Below, piece by piece: positions 1 to 5,033 of a stretch of DNA of 5,033 bases. Each line of letters begins with the position of its first letter. The stretch's first letter is position 1. Source of the stretch: Kiritimatiellales bacterium (GTDB lineage Bacteria > Verrucomicrobiota > Kiritimatiellia > Kiritimatiellales > Pontiellaceae); NCBI GenBank assembly GCA_013042165.1, contig JABDQT010000034.1:1-5033 (forward strand). Reading direction: 5' to 3'. The translations under genes and the position numbers were made by a program. The notes below the pieces were generated by a model. The model saw only the letters and a program-made list of their open reading frames with translations. It ran no database searches and was not told the DNA's origin.

Positions 1-942
1 GAAGGGGCGATCGTTAAACTGGGTGATGCCAGCGCAAACCGGCATATCGAATCGATTTCCACAGGCACATTGACCCTCGATCTTGCCTTGGGCATCGGTG
101 GATTGCCCCGCGGTCGTATCGTCGAAATCTACGGTCCGGAATCATCCGGGAAAACCACACTCGTGTCCCATGTGATCGCCAACGCACAGAAAGCCGGGGG
201 TTCGGCAGCCTTTATTGACACGGAACATGCGTTGGATCCGGGTTATGCCAAAAAGATCGGCGTCGATATCGACAACCTGCTGGTTTCCCAACCGGATTCC
301 GGAGAAGAGGCGCTGAACATCTGTGAAGCATTGGTAAAAAGTAATTCGCTGGACGTGGTCGTCGTCGACTCCGTCGCCGCCCTTGCGCCGCGTGCTGAGC
401 TTGATGGTGAAATGGGCCAGTCGCATGTCGGGCTTCAGGCGCGTTTGATGTCGCAGGCGCTTCGCAAGCTGGTGTCCGCCATCAACCATTCGCGTTGCAT
501 CGTTATCTTCACCAACCAGATCCGCGAAAAAGTGGGCGTCATGTTCGGCAGCCCCGAAACCACCCCGGGTGGCCGTGCGCTTAAATTTTACTCCTCGGTT
601 CGTTTGGATATCCGCCGGATCGGGCAGCTCAAAGATTCGGCCGGTGCTACCTACGGAAACCGCACGCGCGTCAAGGTCGTAAAAAACAAGGTGGCTCCCC
701 CGTTCACACAGGCTGAATTCGATATTCTCTATGCGGAAGGCATCTCCTACACCGGCTCCGTAATCGATGCGGCGATTGACGCGGGCATTGTTGATAAGAA
801 AGGCTCATGGCTTTCGATGGACGGTACGCAGCTGGGTCAGGGCCGCGATGCCGCCGTCCGCGCCCTTAAAGAGGATAAAGAGCTTTGTGATTCCGTGATT
901 GAGCGTATCAAGAAGACCCGCGAGGAAGCAGCCAGCAAGTAA
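1..942 (+). CDS. recA: Recombinase RecA, 5'-truncated by the window edge
   Basis: RecA is the cytoplasmic ATP-dependent strand-exchange protein of homologous recombination and the co-protease that triggers LexA cleavage in the SOS response. The frame is open from base 1, and the first residues (EGAIVKLGD) match about residue 24 of E. coli RecA, so some 25 N-terminal residues lie upstream. A TTG at 70 is in frame but internal to the conserved ISTGxLxLD region and is not the start. Visible landmarks are Walker A GPESSGKT (133-156), the catalytic Glu of [10 protein letters not shown] (codon 223), Walker [11 protein letters not shown] with Asp at codon 367, the TNQIR motif, and the DNA-binding L2 loop around [12 protein letters not shown]. 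The C terminus stops at EEAASK and lacks the long acidic tail of E. coli RecA. The promoter and any LexA box lie outside the window. Identification is secure. Confidence 0.98.
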   Translation, partial: EGAIVKLGDASANRHIESISTGTLTLDLALGIGGLPRGRIVEIYGPESSGKTTLVSHVIANAQKAGGSAAFIDTEHALDPGYAKKIGVDIDNLLVSQPDSGEEALNICEALVKSNSLDVVVVDSVAALAPRAELDGEMGQSHVGLQARLMSQALRKLVSAINHSRCIVIFTNQIREKVGVMFGSPETTPGGRALKFYSSVRLDIRRIGQLKDSAGATYGNRTRVKVVKNKVAPPFTQAEFDILYAEGISYTGSVIDAAIDAGIVDKKGSWLSMDGTQLGQGRDAAVRALKEDKELCDSVIERIKKTREEAASK

Positions 943-946
943 TTCT

Positions 947-1903
947 ATGGGTTGGTTGATGGATACGCACCTAAGTTATTGGACAATGAGCGCTATGCGC
1001 CTACTGCTTCTTGCGATGACCGTCTCACTCGTGGGCTGCCAACCGAAGCAGACGGATTTTGAAATGTTCGATGGGCAGCGTGCGTATGCAGAAGTGGAGG
1101 CACTGGTCAGGTTCACGCCGCGCGATGCAGGAACGCCCGGTGGCCGGCAGGCTGCTGAACACATTTTAAGCCGGCTGGAAAGCATCGGTGTACAAGCTGA
1201 AATAGACACCTTTGTTGACTCGACTCCCGAAGGTGACAAGACCTTCCGCAATGTAATCGGCCGGATCCCGGGCAAAACGGAAAAGTGGATCATTCTCGGC
1301 TCCCATTTCGATACGATGCCCGGCATTGAAAATTTTCAGGGCGCTAACGATTCAGGATCGAGTACCGGCGTACTGATCGAGCTTGCACGCATCATTGATG
1401 CGACCGGCACTCCCCCGGACATCGGAATCATCTTCGCTTTCTTTGATGGCGAAGAAGGGATTGCAGGCTATATTCCCGGCGACGGACTCCACGGAAGCCG
1501 GCACATGGCCCGACAGCTGGTCGAGAGCGGGCAGCGCAAGGATATCGAGGCGATGATCCTGCTGGATATGGTTGGAGACAAGGATCTGAACTTCACGATT
1601 CCTTACAACAGTTCCAAGGAGATGGTGAAGGAACTGCTCCAGGCCGCTCATGCCACGGGGCACCGCGACCGCTTCTCGCTGACCCGCTCCATCATCACCG
1701 ACGACCACGTTCCTTTTCTCAAAATCGGAATCCCGGCGATCGATCTGATTGATTTTCGGTTCGGTTCGGAACCCGGCCTGAATGATCACTGGCATACCGA
1801 GGCAGACCACTTGGAAAACATCAGTGCCGAGAGCCTTGAAATTACCGGTAAAGTCGTACTGCAGCTGGTGCGGCAGCTGTTGAAAAATCAATACACCGAC
1901 TAA
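947..1903 (+). CDS. M28-family zinc enzyme, glutaminyl-peptide cyclotransferase-like lipoprotein
   Basis: Predicted envelope lipoprotein with an M28 zinc-hydrolase fold. From ATG 947 it is 318 aa. A hydrophobic stretch (RLLLLAMTVSLVG) ends in a lipobox LVGC with Cys at codon 1037. Motifs in order are HFD (His120), GANDSG (Asp135, zinc ligand), FFDGEEG (Glu169/Glu170, general base and zinc ligand), GSRHMA, LLDMVG (Asp207), DDHVPF (Asp252/Asp253) and WHT (Trp282/His283, zinc ligand). The FFDGEE...GSRH spacing, DDHVPF and WHT match human QPCT better than classical M28 aminopeptidases, so formation of N-terminal pyroglutamate is the likely reaction; aminopeptidase activity remains possible. The position of QPCT His319 is Asp here (IDLIDF). 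The start is uncertain: ATGs at 947, 959, 986 and 995 all keep the lipobox. 947 lies 4 bases after the recA stop but has only a distant GAGGA, about 20 bases upstream. A TTG at 899 would overlap recA by 44 bases and is unlikely. Confidence 0.85.
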   Translation: MGWLMDTHLSYWTMSAMRLLLLAMTVSLVGCQPKQTDFEMFDGQRAYAEVEALVRFTPRDAGTPGGRQAAEHILSRLESIGVQAEIDTFVDSTPEGDKTFRNVIGRIPGKTEKWIILGSHFDTMPGIENFQGANDSGSSTGVLIELARIIDATGTPPDIGIIFAFFDGEEGIAGYIPGDGLHGSRHMARQLVESGQRKDIEAMILLDMVGDKDLNFTIPYNSSKEMVKELLQAAHATGHRDRFSLTRSIITDDHVPFLKIGIPAIDLIDFRFGSEPGLNDHWHTEADHLENISAESLEITGKVVLQLVRQLLKNQYTD

Positions 1904-1939
1904 TGCCATGACCTTTTAAACATTATTTCCTAAAGGGGC

Positions 1940-1968
1940 TTGCAACAAGGGATCAATCTATTTATATC
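1940..1968 (+). promoter_or_regulatory. Possible sigma70-type promoter for the atp operon
   Basis: In the 97-base gap before atpE, TTGCAA (1940-1945) and TATATC (1963-1968) are separated by 17 bases. Each matches 4 of 6 consensus positions (TTGACA, TATAAT). The surroundings are AT-rich compared with the flanking genes, as expected of a promoter. An 8-base palindrome TATCGATA (1965-1972) overlaps the -10 element. Promoter consensus in PVC bacteria is poorly established, so this is only a candidate. The rest of 1904-2000 shows no gene and no convincing terminator. Confidence 0.35.
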
Positions 1969-2000
1969 GATACCTCTTTTATTCAAAACCGGAGAAAAAC

Positions 2001-2615
2001 ATGGCCGAAGAACTGAAGCATTTGATTGAACAAATTCAAAAAGAAGGGGTTGAAAAGGCCAACGAACAGGCTGAAACCATCATCTCCCAGGCGAAGGAAA
2101 AAGCCGCCAAACTCATTACTGAAGCCGAAGGCAAAGCACAGCAAATCCTGAAAAAAGCCGAAACCGGGTCTGCGGCCTTCGCCGAACGCTCCATAAAGAC
2201 CCTTGAGCAGGCGGCTCGTGACCTGTTGATCACTGTGGGCCAGGGCTGCGAAAAGGTGGTTTCCGAAACACTGGGCAAGGAAGTGGATGCCGCCCTCTCG
2301 GGCGAAACACTTCAGAAACTGATTCTCAGCGTGATCGAGCAAGGCAGTGGAAAAGGAATCACGCTCACCCTAAGCGAAAGCGACAAGTCGACGCTTACGC
2401 AGTTTTGCGCAGAGCAGGCCGGGAAATCGGGTACGGAAATCGAGTTGGTGTCCGATTCTGAAATCCTCAGCGGATTTAAAGTCGGGTTCAAGGATCAGGA
2501 TGTTTATCTCGACTACACCGGCGAAGCGATTGCCGGCGCCCTTTCGGCCTTCCTCCGACCGGAGCTTGCCAAGGTGGTCAGTGGTGTGGCCCGCGAACAG
2601 ATAAAAACCGCTTAA
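2001..2615 (+). CDS. atpE: V/A-type ATPase subunit E
   Basis: Peripheral-stalk subunit E of a V/A-type rotary ATPase, which tethers the soluble A3B3 head to the membrane stator. The product is 204 aa, normal for bacterial and archaeal E subunits. Residues 1 to about 75 form a long charged, Ala-, Glu- and Lys-rich helix suited to the stalk coiled coil (for example IISQAKEKAAKLITEAEGKA). The rest is a small globular domain with the family pattern near its end (a VYLDYTGEAI-type strand followed by a FLRPELAKV helix). There is no signal peptide or membrane segment, so it is cytoplasmic. ATG 2001 is supported by GGAG at 1991-1994, six bases upstream. It is the first gene of the operon; the next gene starts 12 bases after its stop. 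Its normal partner, a short coiled-coil G/H subunit, is not seen upstream. Family assignment rests on length, architecture and operon position. Confidence 0.9.
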   Translation: MAEELKHLIEQIQKEGVEKANEQAETIISQAKEKAAKLITEAEGKAQQILKKAETGSAAFAERSIKTLEQAARDLLITVGQGCEKVVSETLGKEVDAALSGETLQKLILSVIEQGSGKGITLTLSESDKSTLTQFCAEQAGKSGTEIELVSDSEILSGFKVGFKDQDVYLDYTGEAIAGALSAFLRPELAKVVSGVAREQIKTA

Positions 2616-2627
2616 TCGGATCGGACG

Positions 2628-3173
2628 ATGTCCTACTATTCACTCGTAGCCAGCCTGCCGCACCTTAAAATCGGGGATGAGCCTCCTTTTACGACCGAGG
2701 AGTATATCGAAAACTGTGCGCAATGGGTATCATTGCGCGAGATTGAGATCCTGCGGAAGGTGTTGCTGAACGAGGCGGATGTCTCCACCTGCGAGCTCTG
2801 TACGGCGTGGAGCAACATTGAAACGCAGATCCGCAATGCAGTCGCCCGGCACCGCGGACAGAAACTGGGCGTTGATTTCAAGGAATACCTCCAGCCCCAT
2901 GACGGTTTCAGCGGACAGATCGAGGCAATGGTTGGCGACGCGTTATCCGGCAATGACCCGATCGAGCTCGAAGAAGGGCTGGATCGCATTCGCTGGGTGA
3001 TGGCGGAGCAGCTGGTCGGGCAGGATCCTTTTGCTTTTGAAAAAGTGCTGGCCTATGGCATCCAGCTGAAAATCGTGGAACGCTGGAACCGCATGGATGT
3101 ACATGTCGGCAAAGAAAAACTTGAGGCCGTGATTACGGCCAACACGGAAAAGGAAGAAGCCGCAAAGGAGTAG
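2628..3173 (+). CDS. DUF2764 protein of the V-type ATPase operon (candidate subunit C equivalent)
   Basis: 181-aa predicted cytoplasmic, mostly helical protein without signal peptide or membrane segment. The N terminus MSYYSLVASLPHL is the hallmark of the DUF2764 family, which I know from chlamydial and Bacteroidetes V-ATPase operons, where it also lies between subunits E and A (for example the gene before atpA in Chlamydia trachomatis). No activity is established for the family as far as I know. Its slot is that of subunit C (AC39 / NtpC) in other V/A operons, and the C-terminal part (residues about 140-170, AYGIQLKIVERWNRM) is loosely like the repeated helix pattern of AC39 proteins. A role as the central-stalk socket is therefore inferred, not shown. 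A CxxC pair (Cys55, Cys58) is present, with no sign of further metal ligands. It starts 12 bases after atpE with a weak GGA (2618-2620) upstream, so translational coupling is likely. Confidence 0.82.
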   Translation: MSYYSLVASLPHLKIGDEPPFTTEEYIENCAQWVSLREIEILRKVLLNEADVSTCELCTAWSNIETQIRNAVARHRGQKLGVDFKEYLQPHDGFSGQIEAMVGDALSGNDPIELEEGLDRIRWVMAEQLVGQDPFAFEKVLAYGIQLKIVERWNRMDVHVGKEKLEAVITANTEKEEAAKE

Positions 3174-3185
3174 ACGTGCGGCTTC
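3156..3185 (+). repeat. Perfect 9-bp inverted repeat across the DUF2764 stop codon
   Basis: GAAGCCGCA (3156-3164) and TGCGGCTTC (3177-3185) are exact reverse complements around a 12-base loop (AAGGAGTAGACG) that contains the TAG stop of the DUF2764 gene. In RNA this would be a stable GC-rich hairpin. No T-run follows, so it does not look like an intrinsic terminator. It sits in the 41-base spacer before atpA, the only sizeable gap inside the operon, and could affect mRNA processing, stability or subunit stoichiometry. Function is inferred; the repeat itself is directly visible. Confidence 0.6.
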
Positions 3186-3214
3186 CTGATTTACAGGGAT
3201 AGAGGAAAAACACT

Positions 3215-4957
3215 ATGAGCGAAAATATCGGTAAAATTACCGGGGTAAACGGCAACCTGCTGAAGGTCGAGTTTGAAAACCCTGTGATCCAGAACGAAGT
3301 GGCCTATGCCTGCGTCGGTGCCGGCGATCTAAAACTGAAGGCGGAAGTCATCCGCGTTCGCGGCACGAGCGCTGAACTGCAGGTCTTCGAAGATACCGTC
3401 GGTCTTAAAATCGGCGACTCGGTGGAATTCACCGGCGACTTGCTTTCCGTGGAACTTGGACCGGGACTGCTGACCCAGGTTTTCGATGGTCTGCAGAATC
3501 CGCTGCCCGCGCTGGCCGAGGAATGCGGCTTCTTCCTGCAGCGCGGAAAATACCTCAAGCCCCTGCCCCGCGACACGAAATGGGCCTACACGCCCGTACT
3601 TAATGCGGGCGATACCGTGGTGGCCGGCGATACCATCGGCACGATTCCCGAAGGCATGTTTGAGCACCGCGTCATGGTTCCATTCGGTCTGCGTGGAAAA
3701 TGGAAGGTTGAATCCGTCAAACCGGCCGGAGAATACACGGTCGAAGAAGTCGTGGCTGTCCTTAAGGATGACAAGGGCAACACCCGCGAATGCACCATCA
3801 TGCAGCTCTGGCCCGTCAAGATGCCGATCAAATGTTATACCGAACGCCTGCGTCCGACCGAATCCATGGCGACCAAGATGCGTACGATCGATACGTTCTT
3901 TCCGGTCGCCAAGGGCGGTACGTTCTGCGTGCCGGGACCGTTTGGTGCGGGCAAGACCGTATTGCAGCAGATCATGTCGCGGCATGCGGAAGTCGACATC
4001 GTCATTATTGCCGCCTGCGGTGAACGCGCCGGCGAGGTGGTGGAAACCCTTCGCGAGTTTCCCGAGCTGACCGACCCGCGCACGGGCAAAAGCCTGATGG
4101 AGCGCACCCTGATCATCTGCAACACCAGCTCGATGCCGGTGGCTGCACGTGAAGCTTCCGTATACACCGGAGTAACCCTTGCCGAATACTATCGCCAGAT
4201 GGGCCTCGATGTCCTGCTGCTGGCCGACTCCACGTCCCGCTGGGCGCAGGCACTGCGCGAAATGTCGGGCCGGCTGGAGGAAATTCCCGGCGAAGAAGCC
4301 TTTCCGGCCTACCTGGAATCCGTGATCGCCTCGTTCTACGAACGCGGCGGTGCCGTTCGCCTGAACAACGGCGATGTGGGCACGGTCACCATCGGCGGAA
4401 CCGTCTCGCCGGCCGGCGGCAACTTTGAAGAGCCGGTCACGCAGGCCACGCTCAAGGTGGTGGGTGCGTTTCACGGCCTCTCGCGGGCCCGTTCCGATGC
4501 CCGCCGCTATCCGGCCATCGACCCACTCGACAGCTGGAGTAAATATCCCAGCGTCGTGGATGAGGGCAACGTCGCCTTGGCGCGCAAGGTTTTGCGTAAC
4601 GGCAGCGAAGTCGGCCAGATGATGAAGGTGGTCGGCGAGGAAGGCACCTCGATCGAAGATTTCATACTCTATCTGAAGTCCGAATATATCGATGCGACCT
4701 ACCTGCAGCAGAACGCGTTCAGCGAGATGGACGCCGCCAATTCGGTTGAGCGGCAGGAATATGTTTTTGGCAAGCTGCTGAAGATTATGGATACCAAAAT
4801 GAAGTTTGAGGATCAGGCCCAGGCCCGAAGCTTCTTCCAGAAACTCACGCAGACCTGCCGGGATTGGAACAACAGTGAGTTCCAGTCGGATGAATTTAAA
4901 CAAATTGAAGAGCAAATGACTAAGGCGCTCGCGGAGGTTTCCGATTATGCAGAATAA
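3215..4957 (+). CDS. atpA: V/A-type ATPase catalytic subunit A
   Basis: Nucleotide-binding catalytic subunit A of the soluble A3B3 head, which couples ATP hydrolysis or synthesis to H+ or Na+ movement. At 580 aa it has the family's usual length. Domains in order are an N-terminal beta-barrel (about 1-70), the A-specific 'bulge' insertion (about 110-190, with AGDTIGTIPEG), the P-loop ATPase domain and a C-terminal helical domain (about 440-580). Walker A GPFGAGKT is at 241-248 with Lys247, the catalytic Glu of the GER motif is Glu270, and Walker B LLLAD ends at Asp338, followed by STSRWAQALRE. SPAGGNFEEPVTQ is at 398-410. All catalytic residues are present, so the enzyme should be active. Long identical blocks recall chlamydial AtpA. 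ATG 3215 has AGAGGA (3201-3206) eight bases upstream. No intein or insertion interrupts the P-loop, a site where inteins occur in this family. The end overlaps atpB. Confidence 0.98.
   Translation: MSENIGKITGVNGNLLKVEFENPVIQNEVAYACVGAGDLKLKAEVIRVRGTSAELQVFEDTVGLKIGDSVEFTGDLLSVELGPGLLTQVFDGLQNPLPALAEECGFFLQRGKYLKPLPRDTKWAYTPVLNAGDTVVAGDTIGTIPEGMFEHRVMVPFGLRGKWKVESVKPAGEYTVEEVVAVLKDDKGNTRECTIMQLWPVKMPIKCYTERLRPTESMATKMRTIDTFFPVAKGGTFCVPGPFGAGKTVLQQIMSRHAEVDIVIIAACGERAGEVVETLREFPELTDPRTGKSLMERTLIICNTSSMPVAAREASVYTGVTLAEYYRQMGLDVLLLADSTSRWAQALREMSGRLEEIPGEEAFPAYLESVIASFYERGGAVRLNNGDVGTVTIGGTVSPAGGNFEEPVTQATLKVVGAFHGLSRARSDARRYPAIDPLDSWSKYPSVVDEGNVALARKVLRNGSEVGQMMKVVGEEGTSIEDFILYLKSEYIDATYLQQNAFSEMDAANSVERQEYVFGKLLKIMDTKMKFEDQAQARSFFQKLTQTCRDWNNSEFQSDEFKQIEEQMTKALAEVSDYAE
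4933..4937 (+). promoter_or_regulatory. Ribosome binding site of atpB inside atpA
   Basis: GGAGG lies nine bases before ATG 4947, within the last codons of atpA. It is the strongest Shine-Dalgarno match among the annotated genes here and fixes the atpB start. With the 11-base overlap it suggests that A and B, needed in a 3:3 ratio, are translated in a coupled way. Confidence 0.75.
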
Positions 4958-5033
4958 AGTCTATCACCGGATTGAACAGATCACCGGCAGCGTTATCGTG
5001 GTTAAGGCCGAAGGCGTTATCAATGGCGAGCTG
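4947..5033 (+). CDS. atpB: V/A-type ATPase subunit B, 3'-truncated by the window edge
   Basis: The first 29 codons of the non-catalytic nucleotide-binding subunit B, which alternates with A in the A3B3 head. The translation begins MQNKVYHRIEQITGSVIVV and continues KAEGVINGEL. This is the short N-terminal beta-barrel pattern of B subunits (tyrosine, then an ITG-type turn and a hydrophobic strand). ATG 4947 lies in another frame inside the last codons of atpA, overlapping it by 11 bases, and has a strong GGAGG upstream. No P-loop-domain motif can be checked because the window ends first. The identification therefore rests on the N-terminal pattern and on the fixed A-then-B order of V/A operons. 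Confidence 0.88.
   Translation, partial: MQNKVYHRIEQITGSVIVVKAEGVINGEL

Noticed and set aside
142..489. 115-codon open frame on the - strand opposite recA
   Set aside because: Antisense to the conserved Walker A/B core of RecA; the product looks like no known protein.
1352..1909. 185-codon open frame on the - strand opposite the M28 lipoprotein gene
   Set aside because: Shadow of a well-supported gene, with no recognisable domain and no independent evidence of expression.
1912..1936. Possible terminator hairpin CCTTT...AAAGG after the lipoprotein gene
   Set aside because: Only 5 bp of mostly A-T pairing with a 15-base loop and no T-run after it.
1925..1945. Possible sigma54 promoter around GGGGCTTGCAAC
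   Set aside because: TTGCA resembles the -12 element, but there is no GG at the required -24 position.
3932..3961. Possible intein at the subunit A P-loop, a known insertion site in this family
   Set aside because: The motif GPFGAGKTV is continuous and the protein has normal length, so no intein is present.
3329..4915. Very long open frame (528 codons) on the - strand opposite atpA
   Set aside because: It lies wholly antisense to a conserved catalytic subunit, its translation shows no family motif, and it is what GC-biased codon use of atpA would leave open on the other strand.

Overview
The window carries the 3' part of recA, a gene for an M28-family (glutaminyl-cyclase-like) lipoprotein, and the first part of a V/A-type rotary ATPase operon. 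All genes are on the + strand and closely packed. The base composition is moderately GC-rich and looks uniform by eye, with no mobile element, tRNA, rRNA or CRISPR. The ATPase is of the type found in Chlamydiae, other PVC bacteria, spirochaetes and Bacteroidetes: subunit E, then a DUF2764 protein, then A, then B. Subunit A resembles the chlamydial proteins as I remember them. With the RecA sequence, this suggests a PVC-group bacterium (Verrucomicrobiota, Kiritimatiellota or Lentisphaerota). That placement is inference; no phylogeny was run.

Layout. Positions 1-942 encode RecA without its first roughly 25 residues. Four bases later, 947-1903 encodes a secreted, lipid-anchored zinc enzyme of the M28 fold whose motifs align with animal-type glutaminyl-peptide cyclotransferases. 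The 97-base gap 1904-2000 is the only real intergenic region. It holds a plausible but imperfect sigma70-type promoter and no convincing terminator. Then come atpE (2001-2615, peripheral stalk), a DUF2764 gene (2628-3173), atpA (3215-4957, catalytic subunit) and the first 29 codons of atpB (4947 to the window end). atpB overlaps the end of atpA by 11 bases.

How it fits together. recA and the lipoprotein gene may share a transcript but have no obvious functional link. The atp genes form one operon for a membrane-bound, ion-translocating V/A-type ATPase. The remaining subunits (D, I, K) would be expected downstream of the window. The most interesting points are the DUF2764 gene in the slot where other V/A operons carry subunit C, and a perfect 9-bp inverted repeat just before atpA. 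The repeat holds a strong Shine-Dalgarno-like sequence in its loop, followed by an 8-codon mini-ORF. I see no clearly new biological system here; this is mostly housekeeping DNA with a few details worth checking.
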